64,000 nt of DNA from Ianthella basta (Eukaryota; Porifera; Demospongiae; Verongiida; Ianthellidae), in assembly GCA_964019415.1 (NCBI GenBank), contig OZ025881.1:1630280-1694279 (forward strand), read 5' to 3'. How positions within the stretch are numbered: position 1 is the first letter of the stretch; the number at the start of each line of letters is the position of its first letter. A program made the translations under genes and the position numbers. Below the pieces are notes generated by a model. It was not told the origin of the DNA. It searched no databases and was given only the letters and a program-made list of their open reading frames with translations. Below are positions 12,942 to 24,429 of this stretch, piece after piece.

Positions 12942-13703
12942 CTATATAAACTGCAAGCAGGGTTGCAGATGATGCTTGCTTACAAGTACTGTAGAGATGA
13001 GTCTAATAAATGCATAAGAGTACACACTGACTACCACAATGTGGCCTGCTACATGTAATGATAGGAAATGCACAGCCACCACTGGAGTACACTACAATTT
13101 GTCTATGCAGAAGAACCTAAACAGAAGCTGATCAAATGAAATAGTGCAATAGTGGAATCATCACAAGGATATTTCTTGTAAGTTCACACTTTGTAAACAT
13201 AAACATCTCATTTGTACTGTATGTACAGATAAGATATTTGTGCGGGAATAGTTTTGCACAGTGCACTCTCAGCAAAATATTTTAAATGGAATTGTCCAAT
13301 ACATGGAGAGTAGGCATGATTGCACTTTGTGCCTAGTGACAGATCTAGAGGGTGATTCAGAGATGTAAAGGAACCCCCTTTAGCTAGTCATATGTAGGAT
13401 AATGGGCAGATTTTAGACCAGAAATAGGCATGGTGTCCATGCATACTGCAGGGGCACCATAGATAATCTATAGGGGGCACTGTGTGCACCTAACTACTTT
13501 AAAAAACCCTTTCAAGAAACCTTAGACCTGCCACTGGTGGCAGCACTGCAGATACATACTCCAGGGGAACGGCAGTGTGTAGTCAAGACATAACTGTATG
13601 TGGTCGAGTGAGAGAAGGCATAACCGTCTTTGCATCAAAGAGCACATATTGAAACTGCCACACTTCTTTGACGATTGTGTGACTGCCACCTCTTGCACCT
13701 ACT

Positions 13704-16424
13704 TGTTGGCTTCTGCAATGGCCTGTCTCAGGACTGCTGAGGAAAGTGGTCCTTTGGAGTCTGGTAAATTGTTGTTACTAACTGGTGAAGTCACACGTGA
13801 GCAATATGTGTTGTGCACTTTGTGGACTATATTTTTGTGTTGTAACGGTACCCATGAATATAGCAAAAATATTTCCACCGTGAACTTTTTTACATTTTAT
13901 GGTACATTCTGTATTTCCAGTGATGATGACCATACACAGAGTTTCCATACCGGTTTGATGAACATGGTCTCCCAAAATGCACTTGGACTCAGTAATCTGG
14001 CACATGATCACGCGGTACAGCCAGAGTCACAGCACTTCTTTGTCCTCAATTATCAAAACATCATGTGGGCACTTCAGTTTGCTTTGTGCTGAGTCGTACA
14101 AATCATTCCATTGCTCAAACATCTTAACTTCACAGTTGATCAAGCGCTATGTGTTACTGACTCAGAGAAAGTAAGGCTTCTTTGGATGAGCGATTTGCTT
14201 AGCTTCAACATCCTGAAGTGCAAGGAGAGCTTCAATGAGTCATCTCCCCTGGTGGTTGCATGCAAAATTACTACCACAATTGACTGTGTTTCCACAGGTT
14301 GTGACATCAGCAAAACTGCTCAATAAGGAATGTAAATGACACCACCTGTGACTTGCTTGGGCTGCTGAGAGTGCATGTACCTGCATGAACGTGTGCAGCG
14401 ACAGTGGCTGCATGCATGGCATATACATCAAGTCACCACACCAGTGGCAAAGGTTGTAAATTCAAGACTGCATTGCTGCCACTCCTTCGCGTGGCACAGG
14501 CAATGCCATTCTTGCTACCCACCCCTACCAATTGCTGGTTCAACAGCAAGCCATACCTGTAGGATTTGTTAACAGTTGCATAGTACAAGTGCACCTGAGC
14601 TGGAGGTGTCATTAATCGAGAAGCCATGAACATTGCATACTGCCTAGGATGACCTCACTAAAGCAATTGCTGACGCATAGAACACTGTATAACTGACTAA
14701 TAGTGCTCACACCACGAAACCTATCCTCAATATCGCCAATGTGTGGAAGAACACTACCGTAAATCTTCTAATATTTGAAAATCTAATTTTACAAACCCTA
14801 ACTCTAACCCAAAAGCAGTCTTGACTGGAAACAATCTAACAATTGGAATTCTTGGGTACTACATAATACAATTTGTGTAATGGTACCTAATAATAGTAAA
14901 CGTACCTAATGAAGAAGTGCTGTCTTTGGAGATGTCGTCTGACATTGAGACTACTGGCTACGAGTAGTGCAGGTGACAGCCACGGCTTTCTTGTCGTGAA
15001 CGTTCTTTTTCTCAGTGACTCATACAAAGTCCTCTGCAATATTGAGGCTCCAAACCTCCTTGCAGATGATTCCTGTGAATAACTCATGATGGCTATTCTA
15101 CTCACGGACCATTTCAAAAAATGGCAGCAGAGAATGCCTCCAATTTGGCAAGAGGCTCTAATTTTCACAAGAAGCAAATGATATATACCGTATAGCGGGA
15201 AAATTTCGCGGAAGAAAATTTCGCGATTTTGTTTAAAACTAAACATTTTGCGGTTTTAATTTCGCGATTTCCAACCTCCAAACAACTCCTTGGAAGGCAA
15301 AATACTTAGTTGAAGGGACGTTTCAAGCTCGGAACAGTAAGATAGCACTTAAATGGCTAAATCCACTTCTGCGCTACGCGGCACCCATCATATTATGACG
15401 TTTGCATATAATTATAATGATGGGTGGAGAAAATTCATGAAGGAAAATTTCGCGAATTTGGTCAAATCGCGAAAATCACGAACATTAAACCTTGCAAAAT
15501 TTTCCCGTTATACGGTAACATATTTCCTCCAAATATTAAAAAAATGAGGATTGAAACTTCTAAAAAGTTCACAAATTTTAGATTTCTGGTACTTGCTCAT
15601 TGTTGCATCACCAACTGCTCAATACATGCAGGTGGACTCATCATCACTAACTGCTCACATGGAGCACACATTGCTATGTGGACATATTCACCATATATGG
15701 TGTGGACGTGACAAACAAGCACTTTTGGTTTTACACCACCAATAAGAGATGGACAAGCAAAGCAAGCCCTAATTATATAATCACTACGAAAATGTCACCA
15801 TAGGAGTCACTAACCAACCCTAGTCAAACTGTCACCCCTAATAGTAATACTGACAGAGCTTACCAAACAGTATTTTCAGTCCAAAGTGACCAGCTGGGTA
15901 CCTTCTTCTAGCAGCAATGAGCAGCCTTTGGCTGGCCAAGCTCATCATGGCATAAAAGGAGATGCTCTGAGTGCTCGAATAAGGGACTTCAAAGTCACCC
16001 CTGGGAACAACATACATACCACTCAGGTGTCACACACTGCTTAGTATACACATGCACATATGATACACCACATCTACTTTAACCAATTATGACCGAAGTT
16101 TATAATTAGTGCTGAGCAGCCAATGGCGAAATAAAGTGTCAGCGCATGTGAACAATTCGGTGTGCCATGTGTTCGCACATCAGAACCTTTGTCTGCACCC
16201 AAGACAGGTAGGAAGAGTGCCCTGTTTGTCAGTGTCAGCCATGAAGATGGAAGGGTCATCTCTTAATTCATGACATTTGCACTGCGTTGTGCTGTGAGCT
16301 CACCTTTGAGCAAGGCTGCATCTTCGAGACGGCTGCAAATTTCGATGTTCCACTGCAGGCTATGGAAGCAACTTCGGGGCGAAACAACCTGGCTGATAAA
16401 AACTCTGTCATTGCTACATATTCT
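13704..16424 (-). CDS. RNF213-like gene, middle exons with unresolved junctions
   Basis: Splice-bounded minus-strand coding segments continue the gene upstream. They include 16424-16304 (contains VFISQVVSPRSCFHSLQW), 16000-15864 (contains ISFYAMMSLASQRLLIAARR), 14953-14906, 14643-14595 (YAMFMASRLMTPPAQ), and pieces near 14555, 14200-14250, 14000-14130 and 13704-13770. Exon 16424-16304 is in phase with the exon ending at 22159 across the retrotransposon-bearing intron. Some later junctions (16304 to 16000, 14906 to 14643, and 14130 to 14000) do not agree in phase. Unseen mini-exons, indels in the sequence, or partial decay could explain this. Confidence 0.5.
15185..15518. mobile_element. Short inverted-repeat element, TACCGTATAGCGGGAAAATTT ends
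   Basis: The left end reads TACCGTATAGCGGGAAAATT and TTCGCG. The right end is AAAATTTTCCCGTTATACGGTA, its imperfect reverse complement, about 330 bp away. GCGAAATTTTC-type motifs are scattered inside. It sits in an intron of the RNF213-like gene and has no transposase coding, so it is non-autonomous. Confidence 0.7.
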
Positions 16425-16644
16425 CTGAAAGATACGTTACCGTGGAAGGCTCACAGAGGGGGATAATCAACGATTATTGCGAGCCTTTGGCTATGATGCC
16501 TAAAAGCGTCATCTGGACTTAAATGTAAGATATTTGATGATGCCAGAGGGCATCATCTGGCATTGAAAGTCAGGTGGAACATTTCTTAGCTGACTCAGAC
16601 TTAGCTGACTCAGATCCATTGTACCAGTTGAAATATAACCATAT

Positions 16645-16668
16645 ATTCAATTCAATTCAATTCAATTA
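16645..16668 (-). repeat. (ATTCA)n tail, 3' end of the retrotransposon
   Basis: About five copies of the pentamer ATTCA mark the 3' end of the minus-strand retrotransposon. A short tandem repeat instead of poly(A) is typical of CR1/L2-like non-LTR elements. Confidence 0.6.
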
Positions 16669-16877
16669 TTATTAACGTGCACCATGCCATATGGCGGAAC
16701 TAGGACTTACTGTGGTCCAATGTAGCACACATAAACATAAGAAACATCATGTAGATAGTTAGTTGATGAGTAAATCAGGATATCTGTGCCATAGCTAACA
16801 GGGAAAATTATTGTGCCATTGTGACTACAACAGGAGGGGGAAAGAGATGAGAACAACACAATGCCATAGAGTCTTAA

Positions 16878-18298
16878 TTAAAACTTGCCAAACCGAGCAT
16901 ACCATATTGACATAATAGTGGACAAAATGCTGTAGTTCCTACAAGCAAGGGACAATAGGTGAGCTGTGCCTTCTGCGTCATCTGTGTGTGATTGGACTTC
17001 AGGCAACAATGGCTGTCGATGGCTGTTCCACGCTGGACATCTCAGAAGCCAATGCGTCACATCTTCCACTTCATTTCTGTTACATTCCTTGCACAGCCTA
17101 TCCTCTCTCTTCACTCCCTGCCACCTGCCTGTCTCCACTTGAAAAGCCGCTGTGCCTCCCCTTAGCTTCAGCAAAACCCTCCTCTCCCTCTTTGCCTTCA
17201 CATCTGCACAAGAAGACACCTCACCACACTCAACAATCCTTCTCAACATCGACAACTTCGGTTTCATCTGCAAATCCTTGCTCCATTCTGCCCTCACTCT
17301 CCTACATGCAACACTCTCCAGCATTCCTTTCAACTCTGCCTCTGACATGTTCTGTACCTGCTCAGCACTCACCTCCTGCCAACCAAATTCCCTACAACAA
17401 CTCAGCATCTTCTGCATCCAACTGCCCTTGCCATATTTTACTGCCTCCACTGCCGCTCTCCTCAGTATTCTCCCCTCATACACTTTGCTTGCCAGGACTT
17501 TGAACCAAAAAAGGGTGCATTGCATTCTTGCCAACCACACCATTGGCAGATCCCCCATTTCTAATAACAGTGACACTCTAGGGTGCAGGGTTCCAACACC
17601 AAAGAACATCCAACATGTTCTCAGTTGTACCTGGTCCTCAGCTTCTAGATTCCGAGAGCACCCCCAAATCTCAGCTCCATACAGAATGGAGGACTCCACC
17701 AGCGAACTCATCAGTTTCTTGAACATCCCAATGCCTATATCTCCAACTTCTACGCTGCACCGCTGAAACCAAGCCCCAAGGCCTTCTTCCTTGCCACTAC
17801 TTTGTCTTGTACCATCTCCTTAAGGTCCAAGCACTCATCTACCACACACCCCAAGTACTTGTAGCAGCTCACCATTGGAATCTCCTCACCATCGATCATG
17901 TATCTTATCTCATTTCTCATCACTTTCTTCTTTCTGATGTGCATGATACCACACTTGGCAGCATTAATCCTGATCCCCCAATCCTCACACCACTGCACAA
18001 GTACATCTAGACACTTTCTTAATCCCTCTTCGTCTGAGGCCAACAAGGTGGTGTCATCTGCAAAGAGGAGACCTGGTATGGTGTCACCACCACACTCCAC
18101 ACCACAGCTATCTTCCCTCAGTCTGGACACTACTCCATTTATGTAAAGGGAGAATAACAAAGGAGAGAGGACACAGCGCTGACAAAGACCAGCATTGACC
18201 TGAAACTCCTCACTCTGTTCACCTCCTACTTTGACATGGCAGGTGGTTCCCTCATAAAGGGCCTTCAAGAAATGCAAGAACTTGCCATTTATCCCCAA
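16878..18298 (-). pseudogene. LINE ORF2, C-terminal RT and zinc-knuckle part
   Basis: The frame at 18298-17750 carries the palm motif PGLLFADDTTLLAS and a following CYKYLGCVVD segment, as in non-LTR reverse transcriptases. The frame at 17726-16878 continues with SILYGAEIWG, typical of the RT thumb region. It ends in a CKECNRNEVEDVTHWLLRCP motif, the CCHC-like zinc knuckle of CR1/L2-type ORF2. The two frames are out of register near 17740-17760, so this copy cannot make a continuous ORF2. Confidence 0.8.
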
Positions 18299-18299
18299 A

Positions 18300-18524
18300 T
18301 GACTGATGAATAGACTGAATAGACTGAATATAGACAGAATATAGATAGAATATAGATAGATAGAATAGACTGATGAATGACTGACAAATAGATGACTGAT
18401 TAACCTGATTAACTATATAACTTTCCATGGATCAGGACATTAATATTGACTTCTCATTAACCTTTTTACAATATGTACCATGCAGGCAGTGCACATGTGT
18501 GCCTAGCAAACTATGAATTATTGA
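18300..18524. mobile_element. 225-bp insertion within the LINE RT, flanked by 12-bp direct repeats
   Basis: TTTATCCCCAAA occurs at 18288-18299 and again at 18525-18536. The RT coding sequence (FIDFSKAYDKVDRRK...) reads up to the second copy and resumes in register after the first. The 225 bp between is therefore a later insertion with a 12-bp target-site duplication. The insert contains a GATAGAATA-rich stretch and no coding sequence. Confidence 0.8.
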
Positions 18525-19416
18525 TTTATCCCCAAACCCTCGAGGCAACTCCACAATTTCCTCCTGTCCACTTTGTCATATGCCTTAGAGAAATCTATGA
18601 ATGCAACCATCATCCCATTTGCCTTCTTCACCATTTCCATCTGTCCCAACAGCACCAACGTCAACACCTAGCGCCTGCACCCCCTCCGCTTCCTGAAACC
18701 TCGTTGCTCATCTGCAATCAGACCTTCCTCTTCGGCTACACTTGACAGACGGTTGTTTAAAACCATACATAGGACCTTACTCACAGTAGAAGTCAGTGAG
18801 ACTCCACGGAAGTTGTTCACGTCACATACCCCCTTAGCCTGCTTCTTAGGTACTGGAACCACTAAGCTCTCCTTCCATGCAGATGGGACAAGACTATACT
18901 CCCAGCAGACTTGGAACAGCACCAGCCAAACTCCAAGAAGATAGTCAGCCTTCATCATCTCTACAGCAATTCCATCTTGCCCTGGAGCAGCATCCTTCCT
19001 CACTCTTTCCAATGCCCATTGCACTTCTTCTGCTGAGATCCAGATGCGCAGAGGCAGTCACTGAAGTCCAAGCTATCCTGCTTACCATGGGTTGACTCCT
19101 CAACTCCATTACCCCCCTCTCCACAAGAGCTTTCATCCACACCCTCCAGCAGTCTACTAAAATGATTGCACCACACATCCATTGCTTCTTCATTACACCT
19201 TATGTTCCCTTCTAGATCAAGAACCTCCATCAAGTTACACTTTTTCTTAGTCTGGCTAATGTTCAGCTGCTTTATGGACCTCCAAAACGTCTTTGGGCTT
19301 CCCAACTCCGCTTCTGTGTTTGAAACGATCTCTTCGCCCGCTTCACTGCCTTTAGTAGGACTGTCTTGACTAGATATACTCTCTCCTGAAGGTCCTACGG
19401 TCTTTGTCACTAACAC
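18525..19416 (-). pseudogene. LINE ORF2, N-terminal RT part
   Basis: Frames at 19416-19000 and 19024-18668, plus the piece 18620-18525, carry the RT fingers region. Visible motifs are APGQDGI, a VPVPKK segment, FRGVSLTSTVSKV, DEQRGFRKRRGC and AFIDFSKAYDKVDR. These are classic non-LTR RT motifs. Frame shifts near 19030 and 18670 break the reading frame. Confidence 0.8.
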
Positions 19417-19438
19417 TTCTCAACCACTTTTTCTCACA

Positions 19439-20563
19439 TCAATGCATAACCTTCCTCAACCCTGCAAGTTCTCTAGTGAACCATGGTTGACCTTTCTCCC
19501 ATCTGGTGTTGTTCACCTCTTTCAACCTCGTCTTCATTCCTTTAACTAGCTCGCTATACACTGCATCAAGCTTTCTCTGATCACCTGCGACAGCCTTCAG
19601 ACCATCAATAATGCTCTGAATGAAATCAGTGTCATTGGTCATGTACCCTTCCGGGACTACATACTTGGTTGACCTCCTTGGGCTATCACTTCCCTTGCTA
19701 GCACCTCGGCATGAGTCACTGACACACTTCCCTACCACCAAGTCCCAAGCAAGAACAGAGCGGTCAGGCATACGGTATCCCTCTTCGTTGCAGCATAGAG
19801 CTGCCTCGCACTGGGACATAGTCTGCACCCTGACGTTAGTAATAGAATGCAGCTCCTCTGCAGGAACAAGGCAATAATCCACCATGGAGCAACCTCTACT
19901 TGAGATACACGTGAAATCATCCCTGCCTTTGCGTCCATTCACAAAACAAAGCCCTGCATTCAGCAAGCACTCTACCAGCAATTCCCCTTGATCATTCTTC
20001 ACCATATCCACACCGATTCTGTCACTCACCCACTCCATATCACCGGCATGATCCTTCAAGTGGCCACATCTGGCATTAAAATCACCACATACCACCACCT
20101 GACCTTCTAGCTGAAACCTTTGAATCTGTTCAGTCAAAACTTGGAATCGTTCTTCAGTGTCTACTTCACGACTGGAGCCCACTGGTGGAAAGTAACACAC
20201 GGCTACAAAAAACATCTCATGGGACTCCTTGTTCTCAAACTTTACCCACAACACATCCTCAACTTCCACATCCACAATGACCACTGACCACCACTTGCAC
20301 CAGGAGGACTTAACCAACACACCTACACCACCGGACCCTCTCACTGCTTTTCTGCTTAAGCACAATCTGTTGTGCCCAAAGCAACAATAGCCATCATAGT
20401 CCACCTTTTCATCGTCCTTCAGCCATGTTTCCACCAAACATGCAACGTCCGGTTGAAAGAAGTTAATTACCTTGGCCCTGAAGTCATTACTTTCCACAGA
20501 CCTATCCTTCCCACCTCGACCTCCCTCGGCCCATCCAGCCACATTCCAGCATAACATAGACAC
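19439..20563 (-). pseudogene. LINE ORF2, APE-type endonuclease domain
   Basis: A 374-codon frame begins MSMLCWNVAGW, the start of an exonuclease/endonuclease/phosphatase fold. It contains CLVETWL, VVCGDFNARCGHL (metal-binding DFN) and MVDYCLVP. This is the target-nicking endonuclease of an APE-type non-LTR retrotransposon. It ends at a stop near 19439, after which the RT continues in another frame, so ORF2 is broken here. Confidence 0.85.
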
Positions 20564-20642
20564 CAGATCCTCACCAGCTCAGTTCACATTAGTACCCCCC
20601 TTAGCTGCACCACTTTGCCCTGCACTGCCTCCTGCTCCTCTG

Positions 20643-21554
20643 CTAACGACCTAGCGCTTGCACCACCACTGACTCTAAAAAAGGTGCTTCTTTCTCAATT
20701 TTCCAGAAGTCACCATAGCTACCTCCATCTACTAACATCAACACACTCTCTTCCCCCAACACCCAAAACCACCACCTGAAACGTCCCTTCTCACTCTTGA
20801 ACACACGCTTAACCTCAATTGAGGCAGCCTCAGGCACCCTGCTCACAAAAAATGCTTTGACATCCTCCTCTGTATCCTCTCACTTGGTTCCCCACAGCTT
20901 CCTTCTGCCCACAAACTGTTGTGACTTTACTGGAGATCCAGGAACACTCTTTCTTTCAGCCTGGGCCTTCTTGGGCACCACCTTGTTCCCCCTCGCTGTG
21001 CCTCGGACGAGCGACTTGGGCTTCCTGGGATTCTCTTTCTTGTGAGGTACTGGATGTTTCTTCTCACCTGGTCCCCTCACAACTGCACTATATGAGGGCT
21101 TACCTTTCACGGTAATCTGCTCACCAGGTGACCTCTCAGGATTGCCGTCATTCGTGCAGGTCAGCATCTCACCTTCTTCCTTTGAGCTGCTCTCGCGTAA
21201 TTCCTTCACCTCTTTCTTCAATGACTCCACCTCTCGTAACAGCAACAACGTTTTGGATGCAAGACAGAAGCAGCACACAAAATCTTTCTTTGCCAACAGA
21301 TCCACGCCCTCTTTGAACCGTATGCAACGAAAGTGGAACCATCAAGAACATAAGTCGCAACAAGCCATCTTTCCGAAGTCCTGATCGTTTCTGCAAAAGC
21401 ATCGCACTAAATCTTTCTCCTCTGATACATCATCGTTGATCACACACTCCTTAGCATTCGAATCACTGGTGGGAACATTTAAATCATTGATAGGATCTGC
21501 TTCTGAAGCGTTCCGGGTAGTCTTCTTGCCCTGTACTTCCCGTTCTGACGCCAT
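20643..21554 (-). pseudogene. LINE ORF1 with PHD finger and coiled coil
   Basis: The frame starts at ATG 21554 (MASEREVQ...). It contains a Cys-rich PHD-like finger (CFC, CCDLC, WFHFRC, CCFC) spread over about 21420-21230, then a helical LREVESLKKEVKELRE coiled coil, a basic linker and a W-rich C-terminal part. PHD-bearing ORF1 is known from CR1/L2-group elements. Two in-frame TGA codons break it, one between the CS and WFHF of the finger and one near 20880. Confidence 0.75.
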
Positions 21555-22158
21555 TTTAATCATATATATGGCAAAGCATGATATTGAATCATTCCAGGTT
21601 CTGATCATGTATGAATCCCAGTGGTTGTGATATTGCACAATAACTCCCCACTACGCTAATACATACCCAATACACAGTGAGACGGATCTACAGAACGATA
21701 AACATATCTACTGTACACCAGAAGCAAGCTTGACACAAAATGCATGTTGAGTTTAATAATATAGTAGAATCATAGTTTGTTTGGACAATTGAGTGTGCCT
21801 CTTGTAGCCTGTGATGGGTGAAATGTTGCATTGAAATATTCATCAAGAAGTGACTTCACTGGTGTCCTTGATCATCCAAAGTAACTATCACTATACCAAA
21901 AATATGTTTCACTACTGCACTGATTTTCATGATGGCAGTCTACTTCCTCTTACAATGTTTACCTATCCAGAGTCACTGTAACAGAATGTTTATGCTAGAA
22001 AAGGAATCCCATTCCTGCATATACTGCACGTCAATTGTACCAAATGTACGCTGCCCATTCAGGGAACTGTTCATTAGTAACGCATCTTATAGTAATAAAC
22101 ATTACGGTTACCGAAATATGTACTCCTTCAGTTTTAGATGGATGGCTACCAAACGTAC

Positions 22159-23368
22159 ATAGTAGGAATGTGGTTGGGCATTGCGAGAGTGACTTGGCTG
22201 AGCCAAATTTGGAAAAATGTCGTTCCACACAGTTATGGTGCCTTTTACGGTTGCTGCCATATCTAACAGATAAGGTAAAGATCGCAGTTTGGTTGAACAC
22301 AACTTCTTTTCTTCAGTTTTCTGCCAATCTTCACCAAACAGTGAGTGACCTAAGGTGGTTAGCGCCTTCACTGCCAGACTCCTTTAGATGAAATCAAACA
22401 ACATAAGAAAGTTTTGTGCACACTGAGATTTTTGAAGTGAGTCTACGGAAAGCTCCCAATTACATAGACAATTTCGAGTAGTAAATGCTCAAAATTCAAA
22501 CGTACAGGATGGGAACCTACCCAAAGGGCTAGTATTCAACTAGAACATTCAAATCAACAATACCCCACATATGTTTGTAAGACTACATGTCTCATATACC
22601 TGTGCATATAAATGTTTGTATCTATAGCTCCTTACTTAGAAACAAAGTTCTTGATATCTACAGCCAGCTGTACAGGATTCTGCAAAAACTCTTCTGTTTT
22701 CTTCAGAAACTCCCATGCATATTCAAAACAATGGTCATTATTCCTGTACAGTTGGTGGCTACAGGGAGAAGAAATAGACAGGTTGTACACTGTCAGTGCC
22801 ACAACTATAGTTGTGAATATTCAAGTAATACTGAAGGAATAGTGGTTTATGCTTTTCCATTGTATTCTAGCATACAAACAACCACCAACATCCCTACACA
22901 GAGAACACTACTGCATGTGCTGTCTCATAGTGCAAGTGGCAGAATACACACCTCAGAGTTCGATACACAATAGCCAGGTGCAATAGATACTCATGGATAA
23001 GACTGCAATTGTTGAGACGTTCTCGCAGCAGTTTTAAGCCCTTGTCCAAGTCCGTTCTTGACTCCTACAGAAAAGACACATGAGCAAAGACAACCATTGT
23101 AGTGCAGCATACATCAGAGAAGGCCCCATGCATCAATCTGAGCAACTTACATCCTTCTCAAATGATTGGAAGTGCAAAAACACGCGGCCATATACTTCGG
23201 CAACGTCAATCAATCCATGAGTTGATTCATCCAAAATTGCCTTGAGGCCTTTGCTGAGAGAAAATCCAACTTTTCTCCAAAATAGTGGCCACCAACGTGA
23301 GCCTGTAGCATCCACATACACAGTACAAAAAAGATAATCACACAACCATGATTAGTCCATATGACATC

Positions 23369-23403
<35 letters not shown>

Positions 23404-23452
23404 CCACCCACCCACCCACACACACACACGCACGCACACACCCACACCCACA

Positions 23453-23511
<59 letters not shown>

Positions 23512-24023
23512 ACAAACAGGTACAATATATGTACATGCTGCCCACAAGGATCACTCACTCTGCTCAGCGTCTGCTGTTTCAGCTGTGCTGGGCTCCTTTG
23601 CTGTTACATTGGGAACATCAACACTGCTCTCTACATCTACTGTCACATATACCTCCCCAGGTTTTTGTTTCTGCAGCCAGTCTAGAAACGGCTGCCCAAG
23701 TCTGTGACTCACAACACAGAGGAGAAAGTTGGCTGGGAGATCAATGTCCCAGAATTCATCCAACAGCATAGTGCTGTCTGAATGGTGCACCAAGATCAAT
23801 CCCACAAGATTTCTGCTCTTCATTCTGTCTTCCACATCCACCACGACCCTCGACAAAGTGGATTCTGGAGCAAGATTATACATGAGGTAATTCTGGAAGC
23901 ATGCTTCATCTGGGTCAACACCACAGTGAATACATTTGATCCAGCTATTGCTCTGAATCATTGCATCAGAACAGCTGCATGGCATGCGGCTCCATTCCTG
24001 GTCACCACTCTTGACACGTAGAA
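22159..24023 (-). CDS. RNF213-like gene, upstream exons
   Basis: Five minus-strand exons, 24023-23559, 23302-23151, 23064-22952, 22743-22636 and 22381-22159, have good splice signals and fully consistent phases, giving about 353 residues. The first has a CSC...WIKCIHC cysteine cluster, then [20 protein letters not shown] and [12 protein letters not shown]. Later ones read [29 protein letters not shown] and [20 protein letters not shown]. The protein is soluble and helical with no signal peptide. The chain joins in phase to the exon at 16424, so it is the same gene as the downstream exons. The true start lies further upstream and was not identified. Assignment to RNF213 is by overall resemblance and is less certain than its being coding. 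Confidence 0.5.
23369..23512. repeat. (CA)n microsatellite
   Basis: A long CA/CCA-rich dinucleotide tract lies in the intron between RNF213-like exons 23559 and 23302. Proline- and valine-repeat frames across it are artefacts. Confidence 0.95.
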
Positions 24024-24286
24024 CTGTAGAAAGGTTACACAATTGCACACTACGTAGTCACACATACTTAGTACTCTCACATGCAGAACACACACACACA
24101 TCTCACATTCTACTCTTCCCCATGAATCACCGTATAGCTAGCCCATGCCATACCAGCCCACACCCATACACCAACACTAGAACAAACATATCAGATAGCA
24201 CGCATCCATCAAGAACAAGTGAACCAGGCGATAAGGAAGCAATCACACTGAACATATGCACTCATAGCGTGACAATGTGCACGGCA

Positions 24287-24415
24287 GGCTGGAGAGTTCC
24301 TGGTCACCACTCCTGACATGCAGAACTGTAGAAGAGTGTGCACACTCATGTATTGACATTTGATGCAATCCTTCCAATTTGCATGCTCACCAGCAGTATG
24401 CCACAATTTCTGTAT
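24287..24415 (-). pseudogene. Partial duplicate of the 24023-23559 exon start
   Basis: The stretch 24300-24336 repeats 23998-24035 with few changes (CTGGTCACCACTC, then a CAGAACTGTAGAA-like run). Further out, a W-x-x-C-I-K-C segment around 24360 echoes WIKCIHC of the neighbouring exon. It has no long frame and looks like a degenerated tandem exon copy. Confidence 0.4.
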
Positions 24416-24429
24416 CTGCAATAAAACTA

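Larger units (their letters stand above)
16645..21660 (-). mobile_element. Decayed non-LTR retrotransposon (CR1/L2-like: PHD ORF1, APE endonuclease, RT)
   Basis: A minus-strand LINE of about 5 kb. ORF1 lies upstream (about 21554-20643). ORF2 follows, with an apurinic-type endonuclease (20563-19439), a reverse transcriptase (about 19416-17750) and a Cys-rich C-terminal domain (17726-16878). The catalytic RT motif FADD is visible near 18080. The element is dead: there are in-frame stops in ORF1, a stop or frame shift near 19430, shifts near 19030 and 18670, and a 225-bp insertion at 18300-18524. It is antisense-inert within an intron of the RNF213-like gene, in the same orientation as that gene. 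Confidence 0.85.

Noticed and set aside
13598..14092. 164-codon plus-strand frame opposite the RNF213-like exons
   Set aside because: It is antisense to segments with splice borders and better protein character on the minus strand, and it has no motif.
17152..17766. 204-codon plus-strand frame rich in Ser/Pro/Cys
   Set aside because: It is the shadow of the LINE ORF2 C-terminal region on the opposite strand.
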